This document shows, piece by piece, positions 46,655-54,544 of a stretch of 64,000 bases of DNA (within the stretch, counting starts at the first letter, position 1; every line of letters starts with the position of its first letter). Under the pieces are notes generated by a model, which saw nothing but the letters and a program-made list of their open reading frames with translations, had not been told where the DNA came from and ran no database searches. The position numbers and the translations under genes are program-made. Source of the stretch: Bradyrhizobium japonicum USDA 6 (GTDB lineage Bacteria > Pseudomonadota > Alphaproteobacteria > Rhizobiales > Xanthobacteraceae). Location: contig NC_017249.1 in NCBI RefSeq assembly GCF_000284375.1, positions 7,309,001 through 7,373,000 on the forward strand. Direction: 5' to 3'.

Positions 46655-47018
46655 GCGCGTAAAGAAGTCGTCGCCGTTCCAAACCGGCGGCGGCTTTTTC
46701 TCATCTTGTCGCTGAGGCATTCCAGGCTTGACCGCGCCGAACGCCATGAGGACGTGCTTGTTCAGTGGATGGTCAAGCCGCGCTGTTTCCCCTGTTGGCC
46801 CATTGCTGAGGTTTGGGCTGAACGCTCGGATGTCCGCTAGAGGGGATATCGCGGACAGATAGCAGAGTGGCCGACGAGGTCTCCCTTTGACCCACCGCAG
46901 GCCTCGGGAGGATTTATGTCCATCCCTGAAGACTGAGGCGATCGGAGGTCGTGTTTGTTCGGCGTTGTCAGACGAACGCCCTCGGCCTCAAAGAGCCGAA
47001 GGCGCTCCAATCTTCAGA
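46655..47018. other. Gene-free stretch
   Basis: About 364 bases with only short frames lacking family resemblance or ribosome sites. A decayed region rather than a compact promoter is likely. Confidence 0.3.
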
Positions 47019-47191
47019 TTAGCCCTTGGTTACTACCGGGGCCGGAGCTTTGCCGATCGGGTATTTGCCGACCGGGGTTTTGCCGACGGGCCACTTACCA
47101 ACTGGCGCAGTCTGGACAACTGGCTGCGGGCTGCGACCGCCGTTCCCACCAAAGCCAACGATGCAATGCCAACGATTCCGAATTTCAGCAT
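47019..47191 (-). pseudogene. Small secreted PVGK-repeat peptide, frameshifted
   Basis: From ATG 47191 the frame gives a clean signal peptide (MLKFGIVGIASLALVGTAVA). After AARS the sensible reading moves by one base, to VVQTAPVGKWPVGKTPVGKY and PIGKAPAPVVTKG with a stop at 47021. One missing base in a GG pair (plus strand 47122-47123) would explain it. The mature part would be four imperfect PVGKx repeats, basic and proline-rich. Without the correction the same start yields an Arg/Ser-rich tail. I know no function for this repeat type. Confidence 0.5.
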
Positions 47192-47579
47192 GAGGTCCCC
47201 CGTTGCTGCTAGAGACGAGTCTAGGATCGATCTTATTGAGCGTAGCTGATGGGGCCAGTATGCGGCGTGCCTACGCGGAAACACTCAGGAAAAAATGGCA
47301 ACACGCGATCTAGTTGCGTTAGCGCTGTTGATCAATCGACTGCGCAAGCTTGTATTTTAGAATTTGCGCCAGCGATGTCTGTTGTTGGCCCCTCTCAGAC
47401 TTGTGGGTCCGGCCGAATGGCTGGTTTGCGCAAAATGCGGAAGCGCTCACACACAACGTCGGACGACGGCATTGCGCCACACCGCGCACCGCCTTTGCGA
47501 GAGGAACGGTCTCATCAAGATCGCGTTTCTGCACAATAGGCTGAGGGCAGTCATCGACACAATCATTGGAGAACTAAAG
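47192..47579. other. Gene-free stretch upstream of the phasin
   Basis: About 388 bases. It contains the upstream region of the phasin gene and an AT-rich part around 47290-47380. No supported gene. Confidence 0.3.
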
Positions 47580-48178
47580 ATGGCAAACCCGCGTCCGGAA
47601 GAGAGATCGACACAAAACATGGAAGACGCAGCCCGCCGTACAGGCGAGAGGGCTGCGGAGCAGACTACGCGCATCGGGCAAGCTGCGGCTGAAGCCGGCG
47701 AGGAAGTGGCGCGGGCCAGCGCTGATATGCTCAAGCAAAACGTTGAGACGTTACAGCAGACCTGGCGCTCCAGCCTCGAAGCGGCGACCTCGGTAATGGG
47801 ACGGTCAAGCGAGCAGTTTAGTCGCACGCTTGGCTTATCTGAAGAAGATGCGCAAAAGACAACGGCGGCAACCTAACGGTCAGCTCGCAACGCACAGACG
47901 CTCCTTTACAGTGGTACAGCCGCCGCCAAAGTGATGGGGGAATGTCCCAAGAGTACCTCCAGATGGTTCGGCAACAATTTGAGAAGCACATCGACCCCTT
48001 GAACAGGTTGTGGACGTGCCGAACTCCACAGGACTTTGCAGCGGTGCAGAGTGACATGGTGCGGGAGACCGTGGAGACCGCTCTGGAAAGCAGCCGTCGT
48101 ATCGCCGACTTGTCGCTCAAAATGGTCGACGATATCGGGAAGAAAATTAAACAAACTATGGATCAGATCCCACGCTAA
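47580..48178 (+). pseudogene. Phasin-family protein, broken by a stop and a frameshift
   Basis: The first frame (MANPRPEERSTQNMEDAARR to GLSEEDAQKTTAAT) meets TAA at 47874. The same frame then continues sensibly (SARNAQTLLYSGTAAAKVMG) to a G5 run at 47936-47940, where one more G would join it to MSQEYLQMVRQQFEKHIDPL and the typical end DLSLKMVDDIGKKIKQTMDQ. Together these make an ordinary phasin of about 195 residues, a protein that coats polyhydroxyalkanoate granules. One nonsense change (CAA to TAA would do) plus one lost base imply decay. Downstream ATG 47942 could still express the last 78 residues. Confidence 0.72.
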
Positions 48179-48239
48179 GCGGGGCGGACTTGAACGGAGA
48201 GAGCGGCTAGGGCAAGCCGCTCTTGCCGCCCCGGCGAAT

Positions 48240-48500
48240 TCAGCGCGACTTTCGTTTGCGCGTTCGCTTGCGACTGAGCCGTTTGGCGTTTGCCGCCACC
48301 TTTCTTCGATATTGCTCAACAATCTTGTCGCCGGAAGCGCCCGCCATCAGGCTGGTGCTGGCCTTCGCCGCCGCGAGCATTTTTTCACTGACCATGCGGT
48401 GGGCTTCACGTTGGGCAGCTTTGCCGCCGCGCATCAGCTTCGCAATCCGCAGCCCAATCACGCGATTGCTTTCTAGCCCCAGCATCATCCAATTCCACAT
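48240..48500 (-). CDS. Small basic hypothetical protein next to the phasin
   Basis: ATG 48500 (MWNWMMLGLESNRVIGLRIA) is chosen because AGGAA lies about 10 nt upstream; the frame extends to 48569. 86 residues, amphipathic helical, with GKAAQREAHRMVSEKM and a very basic tail (RRKVAANAKRLSRKRTRKRK). I recall similar unannotated proteins in Bradyrhizobium, with ASLMAGASGDxxVxxYRxxV. Its position facing a phasin is suggestive of a granule or nucleoid role, but this is speculation. Confidence 0.5.
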   Translation of the reverse strand: MWNWMMLGLESNRVIGLRIAKLMRGGKAAQREAHRMVSEKMLAAAKASTSLMAGASGDKIVEQYRRKVAANAKRLSRKRTRKRKSR

Positions 48501-48750
48501 GCTGCGATATTCCTGGCAAGGCGAATAACTTGGGATCACATCACGGGCCACGGCGTGCGCGATTTCCAATCAAAGCCGCGTCGCTTGCCACGACAGGCAG
48601 CAATCTACTCGCATCAATCCGCTGGCGCCATGGCTAGTGCAAGGGTTCCTTCACCTTGATCCAGGGCTACATCCGAATGGGCGATAGCCGGAAATCGCTT
48701 CGTGCTGAAGAGTAAGACCGCCGCTGCTGGGGGCCAAACGGAGACGTCCG

Positions 48751-48915
48751 ATGGGTGTGGCAGGCTGGCGCTTTGCGCAAACGAAGAAAACCCTCCGCGT
48801 CCGGGCGGTCGTCATCTGCGTGCTGGAAGAGTTGCCGTTTGTCTGCCCGATGGTGGTCGCAATCGGCTCCCTGATCATGATCGGCATCACGCTCTGCAAG
48901 GATTGGCCGCAGTGA
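48751..48915 (+). CDS. Possible 54-residue single-helix membrane protein
   Basis: ATG 48751 follows GGAG by 8 nt. The product begins MGVAGWRFAQTKKTLRVRAV and has one membrane segment (CPMVVAIGSLIMIGITLC), ending KDWPQ. The basic side before the helix fits an N-in protein. No family; short length keeps confidence low. Confidence 0.35.
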   Translation: MGVAGWRFAQTKKTLRVRAVVICVLEELPFVCPMVVAIGSLIMIGITLCKDWPQ

Positions 48916-49234
48916 GGGGCCTTACCGCCAAGGCGCTTATGACAGCAGGTAGACATCGACCATCAGATGCTTCTCGTATTCGGTCAGCGCCACGCTGCCG
49001 GGCGCGGCAGCTCCTGTGTGTGCGATACGGTACGAACTTTAGATGAGATTGCGAAAATACTAATACGGCCGTCGCGCCGTCCCCGCATGCAGCAAACTCA
49101 GAAAGACCCGGACAACTTGCGGGCGGACCGCCATCCTTAGGCCTTCCGCCGCTCATGTCTGCTGGTGCAGTAAGAGCGGACTTCGATTAGGACCGCGTGG
49201 AGGTCTGAAAGTGATTCGAAGCGGACCACGAACA
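48916..49234. other. Gene-free stretch
   Basis: About 319 bases between the small membrane frame (+) and the end of the SnoaL-like gene (-). I see no gene, repeat or strong hairpin. Confidence 0.3.
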
Positions 49235-49642
49235 TTAACGGGGATCGTTGCTCTGCCCTAATTGTCTCTCGATCGCTACCTTATCGATGATCGACCACAC
49301 CGCTTTTATTCTCCGCTCGTCGAACTCATAGAAGACGTTCTCGGCGAAGGAAACCCTTCGCCCATCAACGTCAAGGCCGAGGAAATTTCCTCTTGGCGTG
49401 CAGTTAAATCCGAGCCTGCTCGCAATGCGCGGTGGATCGCATACTATGAGTTGAATATCGAAATGAAGGTCCGGAATTTCGCGGAAATCTCTCTCTAGCA
49501 TTTCGCGATAACCAGATAGCCCAATCCGTTCACCATTGTGGTGCACATCGACATGAACGAATTGCTCCAGTTCAGCCCAATTCTGCCTGTTCAGGCAGTC
49601 GATGTATTCGCGATAGGTGGTGGAAAGTGTGGTGTCGACCAT
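49235..49642 (-). CDS. SnoaL-like (NTF2-fold) ester cyclase-type protein
   Basis: ATG 49642 (MVDTTLSTTYREYIDCLNRQ) has GGAGG close ahead; the upstream frame is spurious. 135 residues with the SnoaL pattern: a first helix, VHVDVHHNGERIGLSGYREM, then DLHFDIQLIVCDPPRIASRL, a GNFLGLDVDGRRV loop and a C-terminal strand with IKAVWSIID. NTF2-fold SnoaL-like proteins often act as polyketide cyclases or isomerases, but many have no known substrate. It stands alone here. Confidence 0.75.
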   Translation of the reverse strand: MVDTTLSTTYREYIDCLNRQNWAELEQFVHVDVHHNGERIGLSGYREMLERDFREIPDLHFDIQLIVCDPPRIASRLGFNCTPRGNFLGLDVDGRRVSFAENVFYEFDERRIKAVWSIIDKVAIERQLGQSNDPR

Positions 49643-49940
49643 ACTGCCTCCGGCGGTTTCATTCCGCCAGTCGTCGGCGCAGAACGTTCGCCGCCGAGCG
49701 TGGCTCGTTCGCTCCCAATACATCTTGTACATCGACCGACCAACTTGGGGCCGCTGGTGCGATCTGGTAATCAAAGAGAACGTCCGAAAGTGATGCTGTG
49801 GACGGCTCCTCCACCGGCACGAGAGTGCCAAGGAGTGGGTGCCGTTTGAGGCTCCCACGATTCGGAGGAGCAGCCTATGCAGTCAATTTCGACCTGGACA
49901 TCCACCTCGGCGAGGCTTTTTGGAATTACGGTGACGGTGC

Positions 49941-49983
49941 TGGACTGCACCCCTGAAGTGAGACACGATAATTTCAGTGACAG
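49941..49983. repeat. IS left inverted repeat
   Basis: A 43-bp sequence exactly complementary to 51277-51319. Confidence 0.95.
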
Positions 49984-50001
49984 GCATTTCAAGGATGACC
50001 T

Positions 50002-50403
50002 GTGGCAGGACAAGGAAAGAACCGTCAGTTTCCGACGGCCTACAAGATAAAGGCGATCAAGCGGGTTGAGAGAGGCGACGGCGTTCTGCCCGTAGCCCGT
50101 GAACTCGGAATTTCTCGCAAGATTCTCCACGACTGGATCAAGGCGTGGAAGGCCGATGGGCCAGACGGGTTGAACCGCAAGCGCGGACCCAAGCCTGGCC
50201 CCCGCAAGCTGAAGCCGCCAGCGACGTACAACGACAAGCGCTCGGCCCTCGTGCTCGCCAAAGCGCGTATCGCCGAGCTCGAAGGGCTGGTGGGTCGCCA
50301 GCAGATGGACCTCGATTTTTTTCGGCAAGCCTTGCGCGCCTTGGAGCGGCCGGCAGCGCAAGGCAAACCCGCATCCGCATCATCGAAGTCATCCAAGCGA
50401 TGA
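50002..50403 (+). CDS. IS3-family transposase OrfA
   Basis: 133 residues with a helix-turn-helix (AYKIKAIKRVERGDGVLPVA then ELGISRKILHDWIKAWKADG) and a C-terminal leucine-zipper-like helix (ALVLAKARIAELEGLVGRQQ). A run of seven T at 50316-50322 is a natural -1 slippage site: the -1 frame after it continues as FFSASLARLGAAGSARQTRI into orfB, giving the OrfAB fusion that is the usual IS3 transposase. The orfA stop also overlaps an orfB ATG (ATGA at 50400). Confidence 0.9.
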   Translation: MAGQGKNRQFPTAYKIKAIKRVERGDGVLPVARELGISRKILHDWIKAWKADGPDGLNRKRGPKPGPRKLKPPATYNDKRSALVLAKARIAELEGLVGRQQMDLDFFRQALRALERPAAQGKPASASSKSSKR

Positions 50404-51258
50404 CTTCGCAAGCAACAGACTCAAACGTCGACGTGCAGCGACTATGCCGCCTCGCGGGCCTGCCGCGCGCTACGTATTACCGTCATCTCGCCAAACGCAG
50501 CAGCGAGACAGCCGAGTGCGAGCTGCGCGACGTGATCCAGCGCATCTGCCTCAAGCACGTCTTCTACGGCTATCGGCGGGTGACCGCGGCTCTCCGGCGC
50601 CAAGGTATGGTGGTGAATGCCAAGAAAGTTCAGCGGCTTATGCGCCAGGATAATCTGCTCGCACAGCGCAGGACGCCGTTCCTGAAGCCGCCTGCAGAAC
50701 GACCATCAAGCGTTCTCGTCATCCCCAATCTGGTCCGCGGCCTAGTGCCATCCGCACCCGATCAGATCTGGGTCGCCGACATCACCTATGTCCATCTCGC
50801 CAAGACCTTTGCCTATCTCGCCGTCATTCTGGATGCCTTCTCGCGCAAGGCTGTCGGCTGGGCTTTTGAAGATACGCTCGATGCCTCACTCGCCATCGCT
50901 GCACTGGAGAAAAGCCATCGACGCCCGGAAGCCGGCACCCGGCAGCCTGATCCATCACTCCGATCGCGGTGTGCAATACGCGTCCATCGCCTATCGCCAG
51001 CGACTGGCCGATCGCGACATTACCATCAGCATGAGCAGGCCGGGCAATCCCTTCGACAACGCCAAGGCCGAAAGCTTCATGAAAACGCTCAAGGTCGAGC
51101 AGGTCAACGGCAGGACCTTTACCGATCTGGGCGACGCCCGCCGCCACATCAACAGCTTTATCGCGGAGGTCTACAACAAAGAGCGCCTGCACTCGGCGCT
51201 CGGATATCAGTCGCCCCTTGAGTTCGAAGCCGCGTTCGCGCAAAACAAAGCGCGATAA
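50400..51258 (+). pseudogene. IS3-family transposase OrfB, one-base insertion
   Basis: The first frame contains HTH_21-like GYRRVTAALRRQGMVVNAKK and the first rve Asp (IWVADITYVHLAKTF), then LDAFSRKAVGW. At an A4 run (50910-50913) one A too many shifts the frame. The next frame continues KAIDARKPAPGSLIHHSDRG with the second Asp and closes with the catalytic Glu region (NPFDNAKAESFMKTLKVEQV). The lesion separates the D, D and E residues, so a functional OrfB is not made unless by slippage. Confidence 0.88.
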
Positions 51259-51276
51259 CGCATCGTGACAACCCCG

Positions 51277-51319
51277 CTGTCACTGAAATTATCGTGTCTC
51301 ACTTCAGGGGTGCAGTCCA
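51277..51319. repeat. IS right inverted repeat
   Basis: A 43-bp sequence exactly complementary to 49941-49983. Confidence 0.95.
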
Positions 51320-51378
51320 GTGCTGGCACTGTAATGCCCGAAGCTATGGCGAGTTGCTGGTCGAGCAGACACCGGTTG

Positions 51379-51529
51379 CCTAAAGCGCGATAAAGTCAGG
51401 AGAATCGTCATCGCGCTTTAGGTTGTTGTTTGAGCATGATCTCCGCGCAAACGCGTTCCGCGCTTGTCGCGAGGGAAAACCGTTGGTGCACTTTACGCTA
51501 ACGCCGCCCTTCGGGTCCGGATCATGCTC
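51379..51529. repeat. Compound palindromic repeat
   Basis: Two nested inverted pairs: CCTAAAGCGCGAT (51379-51391) with its complement at 51410-51422, and GAGCATGATC (51432-51441) with GATCATGCTC (51520-51529). Palindromes built around ATCGCGCTTTAG and GAGCATGATC recur, from memory, in Bradyrhizobium intergenic DNA, so this is a dispersed repeat and not a gene. Confidence 0.65.
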
Positions 51530-51557
51530 TAGGCGGATCGATCGACGAGGCCTTCAC

Positions 51558-51743
51558 TCATGCCGCTGCTCCAAGCCATGGCAGCCCTTGCGCCTCTACG
51601 TCGACCAACTCATTCAGGTCCGCTTCCAAGTCCAACACGATATCGCGAAGCAGAGCCGCTGCCACTGGGTCTGTCGTTTCATGCGCCATCAAACGAAAGC
51701 GCTCGACATCGTGCCAGCGCTCCTTCCAATCGCTGTCAGTCAT
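51558..51743 (-). CDS. Small acidic hypothetical protein
   Basis: ATG 51743 with GGGGGAG just ahead. 61 residues: MTDSDWKERWHDVERFRLMA and PVAAALLRDIVLDLEADLNE, so entirely helical and acidic. The open frame extends upstream without meaning. Typical of tiny conserved proteins of this genus; function unknown. Confidence 0.45.
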   Translation of the reverse strand: MTDSDWKERWHDVERFRLMAHETTDPVAAALLRDIVLDLEADLNELVDVEAQGLPWLGAAA

Positions 51744-52054
51744 GGCTCCCCCATGCGCTGATCCCCCAGCCAGCATGGGTATTGGTTCCTCAAACTGTGA
51801 AGTTATTACGGCACGATGGGGCATGGTCCCTGCCCCAACCCCGCCGGCGGCGGGCAAGGTGAGCACGGGACAGACGTCGAGCCCTGTCGGGACGAAGAGC
51901 AATCGAAGCTGGAGATATTTGTCAGTTCGTTCGCATCGTACCAGCTGAGAGGTCCACCAAGGTGAAAGGGAGCCGTCCGAGCGTTGAACCGAATTGAGAC
52001 GTCGGCCGACCTATGAAATGGTGTCCAGCGGACCACCTTTGAATGAGGTGCCCG

Positions 52055-52435
52055 ATGTCAAAAGCAAAAGAGCTTGCCGACCGAGCCCGAGCGTTCGAAA
52101 AACGCGCTGCGACGGCGATCGATCTTTCATCACGAGAACACTATCGTGAGATGGCCGCTCACTGCCGCGCGCTTTCCATCGAGCATCGCGAAGCCGAACA
52201 ATTGCAAAGGCTTTCCCAGGCTGGATTTGAACAGCTGGCGAAGAGGAGCAACCTCCCCTCATTTCAAAATGCTGATAGGCCAACCTTTCAGCGCACCATG
52301 GCGGTGGGCATAGTGCTCTGCGTCGCTTTTGTCGCTGTCAGCTTCTCATTGCGGCCGCAGGCGACTGACGATCGCGTGCTGGTGAAGGCGGATCGCCTCA
52401 TGCGGACCGCTGGGGATCCATCCAAGGTGAGATAG
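52055..52435 (+). CDS. Small membrane-anchored coiled-coil hypothetical protein
   Basis: ATG 52055 (MSKAKELADRARAFEKRAAT) has GAGG 8 nt upstream; an earlier ATG at 52043 is possible. 126 residues: the first 65 are helical and charged, followed by one membrane segment (MAVGIVLCVAFVAVSFSL) and a short basic tail. I recall similar short proteins in Bradyrhizobium. Function unknown. Confidence 0.5.
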   Translation: MSKAKELADRARAFEKRAATAIDLSSREHYREMAAHCRALSIEHREAEQLQRLSQAGFEQLAKRSNLPSFQNADRPTFQRTMAVGIVLCVAFVAVSFSLRPQATDDRVLVKADRLMRTAGDPSKVR

Positions 52436-52512
52436 TTCACCCCTAAAATCGGCGGAGTTGCTCGTTCAGCCTCTGCAATTGAACCACCTTGAAATGCCGT
52501 CACGAGACTGCG

Positions 52513-52746
52513 TTAGAATTGCGCCGGTTGAGCCGGAGGACCAGGCCAACCGGACCGCACGTTGTTCCTGTTGTTGCGATCGAACAGGTCCTGCCTGCAG
52601 ATAATCCTGCAGCTCGCCGCCGGAGACGCAGCTTGGTGAGCACCGGCGATCGTAACTACTTTTGTACGCGACGTCTTGGCGAAGGCGGGCGTCGCCACAG
52701 CCAGATCGAGGGCGCAAAGGACGGCAAGCAGACAAGTCTTACTCAT
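52513..52746 (-). CDS. Small secreted hypothetical protein
   Basis: ATG 52746 is chosen since it opens a clear signal peptide (MSKTCLLAVLCALDLAVATP, cleavage after AFA). The mature part, about 50 residues, has two Cys (ASCRIICRQD), an Asn/Arg stretch (DRNNRNNVRSGW) and a proline-rich end. No family recognised. Confidence 0.5.
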   Translation of the reverse strand: MSKTCLLAVLCALDLAVATPAFAKTSRTKVVTIAGAHQAASPAASCRIICRQDLFDRNNRNNVRSGWPGPPAQPAQF

Positions 52747-52983
52747 GGGCGACGCTCCGCGGTTGGTCGACGCAACCGCTGAGACAACAGCGGCAAGCAA
52801 ACGGCCAGCCGTTCAGCAGCTGGGCGGATACGGACCCTAGCTGCACCGTCAGCGAGCCATGATCTCGCGGGAGTCGGCTTTGAGCCAGATCAAGGGGGCA
52901 TCGGCGTCCTCCATCATGCCCCCTCACATCATCTCCGAAAGCGGACGCCTCGAGCCGATCCGAAACGTGCGGTTCAGGCATCG

Positions 52984-53415
52984 ATGTCCGGCTTAACTAA
53001 GGACTACATGCGTCTCGCACTCCTCGATTTATTGGGAGCGCTGTTCGTCCCATCCGATCCAGGACATACGTCACTTCACGCGGATAGGCTGTTCGCGCGT
53101 ATCTGCGGTGTCATTAGCGAACGCTTTGCCGACCCTGATTTTGGCCCCGCCGACGTGGCCGTTGAGACGGGACTCTCGCTGCGCTACGTTCAGAAGCTCT
53201 TTACAGCAAGAAGTTCGACCTGCAGCCGATCCATAAATTCGGCTCGCCTCGAACGTGCCGTGTTTCTACTGAAACGCCGGTCACTCATGAAAACGGGCCA
53301 GCCCATTCGCGAGATCGCTCTCGCGAGCGGATTTGCAGACTATGCTCATTTCAACCGAACCTTTCGTAGGAAGTTCGGTCACTATCCAAGTTTCCTTTTG
53401 CAACATCCCAAGTAA
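52984..53415 (+). pseudogene. AraC-family regulator lacking its N-terminal domain
   Basis: The 143-residue frame carries the C-terminal double helix-turn-helix: ISERFADPDFGPADVAVETG, LSLRYVQKLFTARSST and IREIALASGFADYAHFNRTF, RRKFGHYPS. In related regulators about 170 residues of ligand-binding domain come first; upstream of 52984 I see none. The leading segment DYMRLALLDLLGALFVPSDP is the usual linker, so the gene is cut within its first domain. It might still bind DNA, but it is best treated as a fragment. Confidence 0.65.
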
Positions 53416-53589
53416 CCAAGCCACGCCGTCGCCGCGATTTAATGAGAGCACAATTCAGGATCGAGCGTGACAGCGCTGAAGGGCTTCGATGGCGGCTCGA
53501 TTCCTGCCTTAGCGAGCTTAACGTCCAGCTTCTGAATTGAAGATAGAACGCGGGTGAAGAGTTGCGTTTGTTTTTGTGCGAGGATTGGC

Positions 53590-53998
53590 ATCCTGCACAT
53601 CCGCAAGGTTCAAGCCGCAACGGGCGATCTCCGCCTTATCGATTCTGACCTTCCACAGCCGGCAGACCCTGCACCTCCTCCACCTTGATGTCGGCCGCAC
53701 CCTCGATTTCCTTGAGAATAGCAGCGATCTGGTTGGCCGCGCGCAGCATGGAGGGAAAATCGTCGCCAAAGACCTTCACCGCCAGTTCCGCTCGCACACC
53801 GGCAATTAGCTCATTGAAGCGCATCTGAATCGGTCGGGAGAACTCAACTTTGTTGCGGGGTGATTTGGATGCCTCAGCCTCGAGCTGCCGAATCAAATCG
53901 TCCTTGAATAACCCTGGATGCAGTTCAAACGAATGACCGCCATCGTCGGCGGCTTTCCGGGCATCAACGTGTTCGATAGGAAACCCTACGCGTCGCAC
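53590..53998 (-). pseudogene. Fragment of a CusA/CzcA-type heavy-metal RND pump
   Basis: The frame EFSRPIQMRFNELIAGVRAE then LAVKVFGDDFPSMLRAANQI and GAADIKVEEVQGLPAVE is diagnostic of the porter domain of CzcA/CusA pumps (over 1000 residues). An extra base near 53649 shifts the frame; the sequence resumes as VRIDKAEIARCGLNLADVQD and then ends in unrelated sequence. Both ends of the gene are missing. It lies about 200 bp inside the right end of island C. Confidence 0.72.
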
Positions 53999-54200
53999 TG
54001 GTATCGGAAGTCACCACCAGACTAAGTCGGCGATAGAACGTTTGAGGCGCGCGCAACTAACGCCGCATCTCATACATCGGGCGAAGGAGGAAACGAAAAC
54101 AGCACAGAATTTCCAAATGACGGGGCAAACGAATTTCCAAACGCGCTCAAAAAGCACACGAGAACAAAGCTCTTTCAATAGCAAATTCATGGGGTTGAGC

Positions 54201-54275
54201 TGGCTGGGGCGGGAGGGATCGAACCTCCGAATGGCGGAATCAAAATCCGCTGCCTTACCGCTTGGCTACGCCCCA
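54201..54275 (-). tRNA. trnQ: tRNA-Gln (anticodon TTG)
   Basis: 75 nt with encoded CCA. The 7-bp acceptor stem pairs TGGGGCG with CGCCCCA, the anticodon loop is TTTTGAT (anticodon TTG), and the T-arm is GGAGG-TTCGATC-CCTCC. The 5' end faces the core side (54275) and the 3' end faces the islands. Parts of its 3' half are repeated at 23737, 17068 and 14010, so it has served as an attachment site. Confidence 0.97.
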
Positions 54276-54544
54276 ACAGGCGACCAGGGAACGGGCGGAA
54301 GAACTGGCTACCGCAGATTCCCGCTGGTCGCAGCCGGTCTATAGGGAGCGGCGCGGCATTTCAACCGCCTGGAGGGGCAAAATACCACAGGTCCAGGACC
54401 GGGTACGGCGCTCGCGATGCCACCCTTTATTATACGCCCGGCGGCGGCGCCGTTCCGGGCCGGTGCCGTCCCGGCGTTCCGGCAGTTGAGGCCTCCCCCG
54501 TTTCATGGGAATACGGCGCCAATAGCTGTCCATGGGAGTGAGTC

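Larger units (their letters stand above)
49941..51319 (+). mobile_element. IS3-family insertion sequence, 1379 bp
   Basis: Both ends carry perfectly matching 43-bp inverted repeats (49941-49983 and 51277-51319), starting TGGACTGCACCCCTGAAGTG. The 4-bp sequence GTGC directly flanks both ends (49937-49940 and 51320-51323), a fitting target duplication. Inside are orfA and orfB. The perfect repeats point to recent arrival, yet orfB has a one-base insertion, so this copy probably cannot move by itself. Confidence 0.93.
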
